Assembly (NCBI GenBank): GCA_902141825.1
Contig: CABFPG010000002.1
Coordinates: 737,810-801,809 of the forward strand
Direction: 5' to 3'
Source of the DNA: Thalassocella blandensis
GTDB lineage: Bacteria; Pseudomonadota; Gammaproteobacteria; Pseudomonadales; Cellvibrionaceae
DNA length: 64,000 nucleotides
The position numbers and the translations under genes were made by a program. A model generated the notes under the pieces. It searched no databases. It had not been told where the DNA came from and was given only the letters and a program-made list of their open reading frames with translations. Positions 17,512 to 26,729 of the stretch are shown here, piece after piece (the stretch's first letter is position 1; each line of letters starts with the position of its first letter).

Positions 17512-18081
17512 TTACTTACGAATACCTTCGGCAGACCAGATCAGTTCGATCATGCCAATTTTTTTCATACCGAAATCAGATGGATCAATTTCAGTAGTTG
17601 CTTCAAAACCTTGACGGTATCCACCCCAGGGATCTTCACCGCCACCAATAACGGTAACATCCAATTCAATCTCCTTGGTCACACCCATAAGCGTTAATTT
17701 GCCTTTCAATTTGGCTTTGTCTTTACCTACTGTTTTGTAGCTTGTGCTAACAAATTTTGCAGTTTTAAATTTGTCGGTATTCAAGTAGTCGGCACTACGG
17801 AAATGCTTGTCACGCTCTGCGTGGTTACTGTCAACACTGGTCACATCTACTGTTGCTGTAACTTTATTTTTAGAGTCATCCTTTGGATCATAGGTGAACT
17901 CGCCTTCAAAAGTGTTAAATCGACCGTACAACCAGCTATAGCCCAGATGCTTATATTTGAACTGTACAAAGGCGTGAGAACCTTTGGTATCAATGACATA
18001 GGTATCTGCAGCCAGGGCTGTCTGTGCCATCAAACCAAGTAACACGCTAGCAGACATTATTCGTAAAGCTTTCTTAAACAT
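17512..18081 (-). CDS. YceI-family periplasmic lipid-binding protein
   Basis: This 189-residue protein has a clear signal peptide (MFKKALRI start, hydrophobic core, likely cut at ALAA-DTY near 24) and the YceI beta-barrel pattern: DTKGSHAFVQFKYKHLGYSWLYGRF, VDVTSVDSNHAERDKHFRS and TLMGVTKEIELDV. YceI proteins have a lipocalin-like barrel that binds long isoprenoids such as ubiquinone precursors. It follows a cytochrome b561 gene in the same direction after 50 bases, the usual pairing for this family, so the two probably share a transcript and a role in periplasmic or quinone redox chemistry. Confidence 0.95.
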   Translation of the reverse strand: MFKKALRIMSASVLLGLMAQTALAADTYVIDTKGSHAFVQFKYKHLGYSWLYGRFNTFEGEFTYDPKDDSKNKVTATVDVTSVDSNHAERDKHFRSADYLNTDKFKTAKFVSTSYKTVGKDKAKLKGKLTLMGVTKEIELDVTVIGGGEDPWGGYRQGFEATTEIDPSDFGMKKIGMIELIWSAEGIRK

Positions 18082-18131
18082 AAGTTACTCCTAATAACTA
18101 ATAAAAACATTGAACAATAGGGATGGAACAA

Positions 18132-18695
18132 TTATTCCGAGGTGGACTTACTGGAAAAACCCAACATTCTTTTAAGGGTTGAGTCTTTATCGAGAAAATG
18201 ATGCTTTAAGGCTCCAAGTGCATGAACAACTGCCAGACCAATAATGGTGAAGGCGATAATTTCATGTATTTCACCCGAGATATCGGCCATTAAATCCACC
18301 CCTGTAATGGAAGATGGAATGGCAAACCAATCGAAAACGTATAAACTTTGCCCTTCTGCCGTCGTAATAAAGTATCCGGTGGGAAACATAAGGATAATTA
18401 AAATGTAAAACAACCAGTGCGCGATATGGGCACTGACCTTTTCCCATTTTTTGTGTGTTGGCAGATCTGCTGGTTTGGGATTCACTAATCGCCACACCAA
18501 ACGAAATATCACCAACAATACAAGTAGTACACCAATACTGCGATGCAAATCCGGGCCTTTTTTGTACCAGGTGTCGTAATAATCCAAACTCATCATCCAC
18601 AAGCCTAGAGCAAACAGACCGACGACAGTCACAGCGGTTATCCAGTGTAATGCAATACTCACCCAACCATAAGCTTCTGACGAGTTCTTAATCAT
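18132..18695 (-). CDS. Cytochrome b561 family membrane protein
   Basis: This 187-residue protein has four predicted membrane helices. Conserved histidines fit di-haem ligation: WVSIALHWITA (helix 1), DLHRSIGVLLVLLVIFRLVWR (helix 2), a histidine-containing third helix, and EIHEIIAFTIIGLAVVHALGALKHHF (helix 4). The pattern is that of bacterial b561 (CybB-like) proteins that move electrons between the quinol pool and periplasmic acceptors. It is the first gene of a two-gene unit with yceI. The 298 bases upstream, before the convergent end of pepN, are AT-rich and should hold the promoter, but no box stands out. Confidence 0.95.
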   Translation of the reverse strand: MIKNSSEAYGWVSIALHWITAVTVVGLFALGLWMMSLDYYDTWYKKGPDLHRSIGVLLVLLVIFRLVWRLVNPKPADLPTHKKWEKVSAHIAHWLFYILIILMFPTGYFITTAEGQSLYVFDWFAIPSSITGVDLMADISGEIHEIIAFTIIGLAVVHALGALKHHFLDKDSTLKRMLGFSSKSTSE

Positions 18696-18993
18696 GCGCG
18701 TTTCTCTTTCATCCTAGTTAGGCGGTCAGCCTTTTTAGGTTTGTTTTTATGCTTGCTCAATTGACATTTCGTAAAAAGAAACAATGCAGCGGTGCCAAGA
18801 TCTCACGATGGAAGGTTGCCCCCATCGTACTACAATACTGATTTTATTGTGTATCATGCGCTTTTATCTTTTCATTTATCGTTTATGGATTAACGATTAT
18901 CACTAAAAGCGCACATTTTTGTTATTTGTCAGAGACTTCTACAAAAAACACACAAAATTCAACCATAGACTTCCACTGCGACATTAAGTTCAT

Positions 18994-21672
18994 TTATTTC
19001 AGACTTCCCAGGCTCTTCGCAACAACCTCGTAGACGTCTTTAGACAAATTGGGTAATGCTTTTATTTTTTCCAGTTGCTTTTGCATTAATGCTTGGCGAG
19101 ACTCATCGTAGCGTTTCCACTTCGTCAGAGGTGTTAGCAATCTTGCGGCAATTTGAGGATTACTGCTATTTAAGGCCATAATCTGATCGGCTAAAAACTG
19201 ATATCCCGTCCCTTTCTTTTCATGGAAATTAATCGGGTTACGCATGGCAAAAGCACCGATCACAGCGCGTAGTTTATTTGGGTTTTTACTATCAAACGCG
19301 GGGTGTTGCATCAGGCTTTGCACCGTTTGCAAAGTATCCGGATTTGGGTTGGCGCATTGCACAGACAGCCAGTCATTGACCACCAATGCTTCGTCTTTCC
19401 ATTTTTCGTAAAACTGCGTTAATACGGTTTGCTTGAGTTCCGTCAATGCTGCCTTTTCGGAATGCACGATAGCGGTTAAAGCACTCAGTTCATCGGTCAT
19501 ATTGCTAGCATCATTAAATTGTTGCTGACAAATTTCAACCGCCTCTTCCTGACCGTTCACCATCAAATAATGTAATGCGGTGTTTTTCAAGCTACGCTTG
19601 GCTATGTCTTCAGCTTTGACAGAAAACTCACCGGTTTGATTCAGCTTTTGGTAGACTAATTTAAATTCGGCAAAAAGGGCTTGTGCCAATTTGCGCTCCA
19701 CACGCTTGCGTGCGTGATGAATAAGATCCACGTCGACAACCGGGGCCAGTTCCGCCAGATAGGCTTCCGACGGGAGTTTTAGCATTAAGGCCACCATTGC
19801 AGGGTCCAGCGTGTCATCAGCAAGTAAATGGCGATAGGCATCAATAAGGCGTTCATCTACTTTCGGTGCAGGATCTTTGGTTAATTCAGCCATTACTTCC
19901 TGAATCACCTGGATAGCCAATTGTTGAGCCGCATCCCAGCGACAAAAGCCATCATCATCCTGACGCATTAAGCGCTGAAGCTCATCTCGTGAATAGGCGT
20001 ATTCAATTTTTACCGGCGCGGAAAAACCTCTGAATAAAGAAGGCACAGGCTTTTCGCTCACATTTTCAAACACAAAGCTCTGCTCTGCTTGCGTTAACTC
20101 TAATACTCTGTGCGTGTTATCAGAAGTTTCTGTGTCGGCAGGTTCTCCAGCCAGATCCAACTTCAGCGCGCCCGCTTCGCCCAGCAGGCCCATCGCCACA
20201 GGAATTAAAAACGGTTGTTTTTCATCGGCTTCCGGTGTTGCCGGGCAGCTCTGTTTGAACGTCAGCGTGTAACGGCGAGCCTCTTCATCATATGCGCCAC
20301 TGACTTTTACCACCGGCGTGCCAGCCTGTTTGTACCAGCGCATAAATTGCGTAAAGTCGCGACCAGACGCGTCAGCCATCGCCGCAACAAAATCTTCAAT
20401 TGTCACGGCCTGGCCATCATGTCTGGAGAAATAGAGGTCTGAGCCTTTTCGGAACAAATCCTTACCTAGTAAGGTATGGATCATACGGACAATTTCAGAC
20501 CCTTTTTCGTAAATCGTCAGGGTATAAAAGTTTGAAATTTCTATGAAGCTTGCCGGCTGAACAGGATGCGCCATTGGGCCAGCATCTTCGGCGAACTGCA
20601 TGGTGCGTAACAGCGACACATCCTCCACACGTTTTACCGTGCGAGAGTTCATGTCGGCTGAAAACTCTGCATCACGAAAAACCGTGAACCCTTCTTTTAG
20701 ACTGAGCTGAAACCAGTCTCGGCAGGTGACGCGGTTACCGGACCAGTTGTGAAAATATTCGTGTGCAACCACCCCTTCCACACGCTGAAAGCCAGCGTCA
20801 GTTGTGGTTTCTGGTTTCGCTAACACACACGAAGTATTAAAGATATTTAAGCCTTTGTTTTCCATGGCCCCCATATTGAAGTCATCCACAGCCACAATCA
20901 TGAAAATATCAAGATCGTATTCCCGACCATAGACCTCTTCGTCCCATTTCATAGAATTTTTTAACGACAAGATGGCGTGGTCACACTTATCTGCATCTTT
21001 TTCTTCCACAAACACTTTAATGTCGACCTTTCGACCCGACATTGTGGTAAAGCTATCGTCCACATTCACCAGATTCCCTGCGACCAAGGCAAATAAATAA
21101 CAGGGCTTTAAGTGTGGGTCATGCCAAACAGCCCAATGTCTGTCTGCACCACCTTCCAGGTCACCGCTGTTTATCAGGTTGCCGTTGGATAACAACACAG
21201 GGTACTGATTTTTATCTGCGATTATTTTTGTAGTGAACTCACTCATTACATCTGGGCGATCCAGGTAGTATGTGATTTTCCGAAAACCTTCAGCTTCACA
21301 CTGAGTGCAGTACATGGTGCGCGAGCGATAAAGCCCTTCAAGAGAGGTGTTTTCCTGCGGTTTAATACGCGTTACACAAACTAAAACGTTATCTTTCTGC
21401 AACCCGTGAATGGTTAGACTTTCTGCATCCACTCGGTACTGTTCTTCACTTAAATCCTGACCATTGAGATTGACCGACACAAGTTCCATATCCTGTCCAG
21501 CCAGTGCCAATGGAGCATTTTCAGGGGCGCTCTCATGGCGTTTGATTTTGAGCGTTGACGTAACCAGTGTGTGCTCATCAAACAAGTCAAACACCAGGTC
21601 TGTTTTCAATATCCAATAGTCTGGCGCTTGATAATCTTTCAGGTAGATGGCTTTGGGTTGTGAATCTCGCAT
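18994..21672 (-). CDS. pepN: Aminopeptidase N (M1 family alanyl aminopeptidase)
   Basis: This 892-residue enzyme is of full length for PepN (about 870-890). The substrate-binding GAMENKGLNIF motif and the zinc site HEYFHNWSGNRVT, with the third ligand in the following LKEGFTVFRD segment, are intact and lie near residues 260-345. The C-terminal third is the helical cap found in the E. coli-type M1 enzymes. PepN is the main cytoplasmic broad-specificity aminopeptidase and removes N-terminal residues from peptides during protein turnover. The gene is followed leftward by the b561/yceI unit and preceded by a DUF1315 gene with a 207-base gap. Confidence 0.98.
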   Translation of the reverse strand: MRDSQPKAIYLKDYQAPDYWILKTDLVFDLFDEHTLVTSTLKIKRHESAPENAPLALAGQDMELVSVNLNGQDLSEEQYRVDAESLTIHGLQKDNVLVCVTRIKPQENTSLEGLYRSRTMYCTQCEAEGFRKITYYLDRPDVMSEFTTKIIADKNQYPVLLSNGNLINSGDLEGGADRHWAVWHDPHLKPCYLFALVAGNLVNVDDSFTTMSGRKVDIKVFVEEKDADKCDHAILSLKNSMKWDEEVYGREYDLDIFMIVAVDDFNMGAMENKGLNIFNTSCVLAKPETTTDAGFQRVEGVVAHEYFHNWSGNRVTCRDWFQLSLKEGFTVFRDAEFSADMNSRTVKRVEDVSLLRTMQFAEDAGPMAHPVQPASFIEISNFYTLTIYEKGSEIVRMIHTLLGKDLFRKGSDLYFSRHDGQAVTIEDFVAAMADASGRDFTQFMRWYKQAGTPVVKVSGAYDEEARRYTLTFKQSCPATPEADEKQPFLIPVAMGLLGEAGALKLDLAGEPADTETSDNTHRVLELTQAEQSFVFENVSEKPVPSLFRGFSAPVKIEYAYSRDELQRLMRQDDDGFCRWDAAQQLAIQVIQEVMAELTKDPAPKVDERLIDAYRHLLADDTLDPAMVALMLKLPSEAYLAELAPVVDVDLIHHARKRVERKLAQALFAEFKLVYQKLNQTGEFSVKAEDIAKRSLKNTALHYLMVNGQEEAVEICQQQFNDASNMTDELSALTAIVHSEKAALTELKQTVLTQFYEKWKDEALVVNDWLSVQCANPNPDTLQTVQSLMQHPAFDSKNPNKLRAVIGAFAMRNPINFHEKKGTGYQFLADQIMALNSSNPQIAARLLTPLTKWKRYDESRQALMQKQLEKIKALPNLSKDVYEVVAKSLGSLK

Positions 21673-21879
21673 AGGGAATCTCTTTATTCAGAATCTCTTT
21701 AATTGGGAATTGCTTTTTCGAAACCAGATAGGCGTGAACGTATGCGCCGCGTCAAGGGTTATGTCAAAGGCTGTATTAAGGGTTGTTGTATCAGGAGTTG
21801 CATCAAGAGTTATAGTGCCCTCACCCCAATTATTGGTTTTTAATGTAAATTTACGGCTATAGAGTTGAGACGTGTGACT

Positions 21880-22134
21880 TTATTTTTGCCAGGTCAATGG
21901 CGATTCTTCAGGCTGACTTTCTGATGCACAGGCATCTTTGGGAGGTACGTAACCAGTTCTTGCCGTTTCTTCCACAAATTTATGCTCGTAAGCTATGACC
22001 GCCTGCATGCATATTTCTAATTGTTCTGGGGTAAGTCGTTTGCCGTCTGGCCATTTCCCCAGCTCTATCGCCAGCTTAAACTTTTCAACGATCTCAGGGG
22101 TGAGAGCCTCAAGGACTTTGTTCAATTCCATCAT
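21880..22134 (-). CDS. DUF1315 (YeaC-like) protein
   Basis: An 84-residue protein from the ATG at 22134 (or 83 from the adjacent ATG at 22131). The AIELGKWPDGKRLTPEQLE stretch matches the DUF1315/YeaC signature (E. coli YeaC has ELGKWPDG...LT..Q). The frame can be extended to an ATG at 22245, but that adds 37 residues with a repeated KLEQ segment that the family lacks, encoded over a duplicated GCTGTTCTAGTTT sequence (22161-22173 and 22176-22188). A TAGGA box directly precedes 22134, so the short form is preferred. Function is unknown. The gene next to pepN is the arrangement I recall from Pseudomonas. Confidence 0.85.
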   Translation of the reverse strand: MMELNKVLEALTPEIVEKFKLAIELGKWPDGKRLTPEQLEICMQAVIAYEHKFVEETARTGYVPPKDACASESQPEESPLTWQK

Positions 22135-22497
22135 TTTCCTACTACTAATGTTTGTTCTGTGCTGTTCTAGTTTACGCTGTTCTAGTTTGTTCTGGACTGG
22201 TCTGGTCTGCTCTGTCAAGGCTTCTACACATGCTTCGATGTTCATGTTTACACCGGTTTGCTTTAATCAGGTTAGCCTTAAGAGGCGCAGCGCAAATAAG
22301 CCTTTTACTTCGTGACACACTAACTCGGGGCGATACTGCTGTAAATCAAGCTTATCTTATAGCGCAAATAGACTGTAACAATAAGCCAGCCGCCATTTTA
22401 CGCGTTACCACTTACGCGTTTTGGTCTCCCGGAATTGACAAATATTCGCCCTTTTGGCTAGAGAGCGCCTGGATTGAAGTATAAATAAGCGCCAAGG
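22135..22497. other. Region between DUF1315 and the rhomboid gene
   Basis: These 360 bases lie upstream of the DUF1315 gene and downstream of glpG on the minus strand. They include a T/G-rich stretch with the imperfectly repeated words GTTCTAGTTT and CTGGTCTG (about 22152-22210). No RNA gene or hairpin-plus-T-run terminator was seen. Confidence 0.4.
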
Positions 22498-23331
22498 TCA
22501 CTCTTTGTGCTTCTGTAACAGCACCAGCACCAGCGCACACACCAAACCTGAAATCAAACCAAATAAATGACACCAGTTTGCCATATTTATTCCGAAGATC
22601 ACTTCAAATATCCCGGTGAATCCCGCTAAAAGGAAACCGAAAATTACGGCATAGAATCCCTTGGGCATGTTTAGCCCGGCACTGGGACGAAAATACTGCA
22701 ACACAAACGCGCACCCAAAAAACGCATAAACAACACCGGATAACCCACCAATTTCCACAGATCCGGCAATCCAATACTGGGCAAAATTGCTCACAACTGC
22801 CGTTACCAGACTTAAGCCCAGTAAAGCGAGAGAGCCCATCACCAGCTCCAGGCGCTTGCCCAGCTCCCAAATCCAGAGACAGTTAAACACCACATGCATG
22901 AGGCTATAATGTAAAAATATTGGCGTTATCAACCGCCACAATTGGCCTTGCTCCATCAAATCTGGTTTTAACGCCAGCCAATAGTGCATCTTAGCCAGCG
23001 AAAAAAATATCACCAGATACCCCAGCACCCCCATTATGATCAACAATAAGGTGATGGGGCGGGTCAATAAAATGGGTAAGAAACTGACCGACGACATACT
23101 CACTGTAGAATGGCCACTCTCCTCTACCGATTCAGGCACTCGATAACCCTGCGCTTTTACCGCATGGATAATTTCTTTCACCGGCTCCACAAAATGCTGA
23201 CCGGGCAACCATAGACGCTGCCGCCCTTGCTCTTCAGTAAATCGATGCGGAATGTTGTGATGATTTAATGCTTTATTGATCTGACTTAGATCTTCAGCCA
23301 GTGGGAATTCAGCAAAAACTATCCAGCTCAT
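22498..23331 (-). CDS. glpG: Rhomboid intramembrane serine protease GlpG
   Basis: This 277-residue protein starts with a soluble cytoplasmic domain (about 1-75, the NRho-type domain of GlpG), followed by six membrane helices. The catalytic serine is in GGLSGVVYAFFG (the GxSG motif) and the partner histidine in WCHLFGLISGLV. The WR motif of the first loop, LWRLITPIFLH followed by HVVFNCLW, is also present. GlpG cleaves membrane proteins within or next to their transmembrane segments, including orphan subunits. It lies between DUF1315 and a metallophosphoesterase on the same strand. Confidence 0.95.
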   Translation of the reverse strand: MSWIVFAEFPLAEDLSQINKALNHHNIPHRFTEEQGRQRLWLPGQHFVEPVKEIIHAVKAQGYRVPESVEESGHSTVSMSSVSFLPILLTRPITLLLIIMGVLGYLVIFFSLAKMHYWLALKPDLMEQGQLWRLITPIFLHYSLMHVVFNCLWIWELGKRLELVMGSLALLGLSLVTAVVSNFAQYWIAGSVEIGGLSGVVYAFFGCAFVLQYFRPSAGLNMPKGFYAVIFGFLLAGFTGIFEVIFGINMANWCHLFGLISGLVCALVLVLLQKHKE

Positions 23332-23512
23332 TAATTTCTCAGTTGTCGATTTTTAGAATGAAAGAAGCGCGTAGGTTACAGCGTGAAAAGCATTCTTTCC
23401 ACTAAACTTGTATGACCAAATTCTGGCCAGGCGTGAACACTACAAGATGACATTTTGATGGGAGAGCAAGCGCCACACGCCCCAAAAAATGCGTCGCTTA
23501 TGCTCGAAAACG

Positions 23513-24499
23513 CTAGCTGGGTGGACTTTCCGTTGCTGGACTGGCGTCCACATACACCCAGGCAAACTTTTTATCACTTAAACAATCTTCTCCGTCAAAA
23601 CGATAGGCCACTAAACGCCCGTATTTCACGGCGCTATAGTCCAGGCATGCAATGTTCGGTCGAAGTACTCGCGGTTTACCCTGCAACCAATAGTGGCCAA
23701 CAAACACAGGAGGTTCGTTTTCGCCATAACACAGGAGTGCATCTTTTTCGTCGCCACTCAAGGATTGCTGCGCGATATCTTCGGGTAATGGATCTGGCTG
23801 AAACACCACATCCTGGTAGGTTTCTGGAGAATTTGCCCAAAACTTGGTTCGAAATAAACGCCGTTTATAGCCATCCTTACTGGTAATGGTGCGCCCTTCT
23901 GGCAGTGTAATATCCGTTCCACGTGTTAAGCGGTCCAGTAAACGCCCTTCAAATGTAGACTTGTCTGCAGATTGCTGGATAAAAGCTTTGTCGTAAAACA
24001 GGGATAATTTTCGCTCCTTACATTCCGCAATGAGCGCCTCATCCCAACACGCATGGACGACACGAAACCCCGGAAGCTCCAGAAATGCTGGAAGGCCACG
24101 AAACCACTCGAGAAACATCCGCCATTCTTCGGGGTAAGACGCGAACTGGGTGAGAGTTTCAGCAATTAACCGATTATGACGTGCATTATGGGCACGTACA
24201 TATTTCACTTCTCGCGTATGTTCTGTTTCGGGGGTCGGCGTTATGTAACCCAAAGCGTTGTACTCATGATTACCTAGAATACATTGCGCGGAGCCTGCAT
24301 CCACCATGCCTTTTACAATATGTAAGGCTTCTCGTATATGTGGCCCACGGTCGACAATATCGCCCAGAAAAATCGCCTGCCGATTTGCGTGGTAATACAC
24401 CTCACCATCGCGGACATAGTCCATTTTTTCCAGCAGTTTTTCCAGGGTAAAGGCACACCCATGAATATCACCTATGATGTCGTAACCCGAATATTGCAC
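23513..24499 (-). CDS. Calcineurin-like metallophosphoesterase
   Basis: This 328-residue protein has the metal-binding motifs of the PPP/ApaH-type phosphoesterase fold in order: GDIHG (about 10-14), GDIVDRGP (about 46-53), GNHE (about 76-79), and a downstream histidine in FVGHYW near 268. The similarity is to bacterial diadenosine-tetraphosphatase or Ser/Thr phosphatase-like proteins; the substrate cannot be told from sequence. It is longer than ApaH (about 280). The opposite strand holds a 143-codon open frame, which is a shadow. Its neighbours glpG and nadK are the ones I remember from Pseudomonas. Confidence 0.9.
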   Translation of the reverse strand: MQYSGYDIIGDIHGCAFTLEKLLEKMDYVRDGEVYYHANRQAIFLGDIVDRGPHIREALHIVKGMVDAGSAQCILGNHEYNALGYITPTPETEHTREVKYVRAHNARHNRLIAETLTQFASYPEEWRMFLEWFRGLPAFLELPGFRVVHACWDEALIAECKERKLSLFYDKAFIQQSADKSTFEGRLLDRLTRGTDITLPEGRTITSKDGYKRRLFRTKFWANSPETYQDVVFQPDPLPEDIAQQSLSGDEKDALLCYGENEPPVFVGHYWLQGKPRVLRPNIACLDYSAVKYGRLVAYRFDGEDCLSDKKFAWVYVDASPATESPPS

Positions 24500-24534
24500 C
24501 GTCGCCCCTTTTACCTCGTTTACCTTTTATGTAA

Positions 24535-25425
24535 TTAAAGTTGAGAATTCCCAGAATGGCTTGCCCAACCTAATTTAGTTCGACAGGTTTCATAAAAATT
24601 ATGGCCCAGCGGATGAATTAATTTTAGTAAACGTGGCGATTTCGAGATGATAACTTCGTCACCCGGTTGAGAAATAACATGCGTTTGTCCGTCACAAGTC
24701 ACGTGTGGATTTAAATTGTTTGATTCACTGACAATTAATTTAATTTCACTTTCACCATTCACCACTATCGGCCGGCTGCTAAGAGTGTGGGGATTCATCG
24801 GCACCAGCACAATGGCGTCCAATTGAGGGTGCATAATTGGCCCCCCGCCGCTTAATGCATATGCTGTTGACCCTGTTGGGGTAGAAATAATCAGACCATC
24901 GGATCGCTGACGATAGACAAATTCATCATTGATAAACAATTCGAATTCGATCATTCGAATGAACTTGCCTGGATGCACTACCACGTCATTTAGCGCAACC
25001 CCTTGTGAAATAGCCTTCCCGTCACGATAAACCGTGGAAGTCAGCAAAATGCGCATATCTGAATTGTACTTACCATCCAGAACTTCCCCGACTTTATACT
25101 CGATTTCTTCTGGAGAGATGTCCGTGAGAAATCCCAGCCTGCCGCGATTAATTCCCAGTATCTTTACATCATAGCCAGCAAAAGCCCGGGCTGCGGCCAG
25201 CAAACTGCCATCCCCACCAACAACAATGATCAGATCACATTTTTCTGCCATTGAAGAGCGTGTTTCAACACGCAGATTGGAATCGGGCAGTACTGCTGAT
25301 GTTTCCTCCTCCAGTAACATCGTGATGTTTTGTTTTTCTAAATAACTCACCAGACGCTGAAGCGAATACGTTGTACTTTCGCTGGCCAATCGGCCGATTA
25401 AACCGATGGTTGAAAATTGACTCAT
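24535..25425 (-). CDS. nadK: NAD kinase
   Basis: A 296-residue enzyme from the ATG at 25425. AAGGTGA lies 4-5 bases upstream; the frame extends 16 codons further but without such a site. Family motifs are present: GGDGSLLAAAR, which binds nucleotide phosphate and metal, LGINRGRLGFLTD, and the SDGLIISTPTGSTAYALSGGGPI substrate site. NadK phosphorylates NAD to NADP and is the cell's only route to NADP. The gene is divergent from the DUF1853 gene, with about 290 bases between them that should carry both promoters. Confidence 0.97.
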   Translation of the reverse strand: MSQFSTIGLIGRLASESTTYSLQRLVSYLEKQNITMLLEEETSAVLPDSNLRVETRSSMAEKCDLIIVVGGDGSLLAAARAFAGYDVKILGINRGRLGFLTDISPEEIEYKVGEVLDGKYNSDMRILLTSTVYRDGKAISQGVALNDVVVHPGKFIRMIEFELFINDEFVYRQRSDGLIISTPTGSTAYALSGGGPIMHPQLDAIVLVPMNPHTLSSRPIVVNGESEIKLIVSESNNLNPHVTCDGQTHVISQPGDEVIISKSPRLLKLIHPLGHNFYETCRTKLGWASHSGNSQL

Positions 25426-25715
25426 TGTTTCACCTTTTGGCAGTTCGGCGGTTACGCGTAAAGCTGCCTTCATGGATTATTATGTGCTGCAGTTTCCCAA
25501 CTTATTCTGTTTTAGTTTTTATCCCCCAAAATAATCAGGCTTGGCCTTGCAAACGACCAGCTTGCGCAATCGATAACTGCCTATCGTCAACGCCGACATC
25601 AATAAACGAACAAAACACTTCGCTTTTTACTTTACCGGTATAAAGGGGTTTAATGGGAAAAGTCTTGCATGAAAAGATAACGAAATCCGACTAAAGTTTC
25701 TATAGGAAAGCATTT

Positions 25716-26729
25716 TTGTCCGACAATATCCTTAAATTCGCTCAATACACCCACACCAGCGTGCGAGACCTCGCATGGTTGCTTCAATCCGAGCCCTACT
25801 TCCAAACTCGCATCGCTGATTTTGCCACATTTTCCTTTGAGCTAAATACTGATGCAGCGCTGGATTACCTCCAATTTCTGGACCAGCAAGATACATTATT
25901 TTTTGATCGCCACCGCATTTCTCGCGGGCAGTACCGGCGGCTGGGCTTATATTTTGAAGCCCTTTTACAGTTTTTGTTCACTGAGGGGTGGCAAAATGGT
26001 GTTTGCCCCTACCGGCTCCTGGAAAATAACGTCCAAATTCCAAACAAACACGGTAAAACACAGGGGGAAATTGACCTATTGCTGCAACATAGCAACGGCA
26101 CACTGGTTCATGTGGAAGCGGCGGTAAAATATTATCTGGGGTTTGCCAACGACGCGTCCTGGCAGAACTGGATTGGCCCCAATGCGAGGGACCGACTGGA
26201 CATTAAAATGGATCGGCTACTGCACCATCAGCTGCCTCTATTACGAAACCCTGCAAGCACGCCTTTTGTTACACGCTGGCAAAATCAATATCAACAACCA
26301 CACATCACATCCCAATTGCTGTTAAAAGGTATGTTATTTCAACAACCCGGACAGGATAGCCTACCCGAACAAGTGCAAGGTCAGATACATTTGGGACAAT
26401 GGTGCCATTTTTCACAATTGAATGAGCTAAAGCGCGATATTGTGGCGTGCTGGCCTTGCCAAAAGTTGCAATGGTTAAGTGGCCCGACCATAGAAGAAGC
26501 GAACGCTCTTTCTCTGCAGGAACTGATTCAACAGCTTATGCAAGCACAAGCACCGTCACGCAATAATTTAGATAGAATAGCGAACGCGAATTCAGGCCCA
26601 GGCTCTGCCCCCTATCGCATGATGCTACCACTTCTTTGTTACACCAAAGATCGCACAGAGCAAATAGAACAACTTATGATCGTACCGGATCACTGGCCAG
26701 ACAGCAGTACCCCGTCTCGCAAAATATAA
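25716..26729 (+). CDS. DUF1853 family protein
   Basis: This 337-residue protein starts at TTG 25716, with AGGA 8 bases upstream. It has the DUF1853 pattern: RDLAWLL near the start, HRISRGQYRRLGLYFEALLQFLF, then a nuclease-like segment GEIDLLLQ followed by VHVEAAVKYYL and NARDRLDIKMDRL. The E-(x)-D...E-x-A-V-K arrangement resembles the PD-(D/E)XK fold, but activity is not shown for the family. There is no membrane segment. It is divergent from nadK. Its last 40 bases overlap the 3' end of the convergent cyclic-nucleotide-binding/rhodanese gene. Confidence 0.88.
   Translation: MSDNILKFAQYTHTSVRDLAWLLQSEPYFQTRIADFATFSFELNTDAALDYLQFLDQQDTLFFDRHRISRGQYRRLGLYFEALLQFLFTEGWQNGVCPYRLLENNVQIPNKHGKTQGEIDLLLQHSNGTLVHVEAAVKYYLGFANDASWQNWIGPNARDRLDIKMDRLLHHQLPLLRNPASTPFVTRWQNQYQQPHITSQLLLKGMLFQQPGQDSLPEQVQGQIHLGQWCHFSQLNELKRDIVACWPCQKLQWLSGPTIEEANALSLQELIQQLMQAQAPSRNNLDRIANANSGPGSAPYRMMLPLLCYTKDRTEQIEQLMIVPDHWPDSSTPSRKI

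Noticed and set aside
21735..21815. Imperfect repeats of a (T)ATCAAGGGTT-like word upstream of pepN
   Set aside because: Copies are short and diverged and no promoter boxes coincide with them; not enough to call an operator.
23455..23886. 143-codon plus-strand open frame
   Set aside because: Lies antisense to the metallophosphoesterase, which has all its catalytic motifs.
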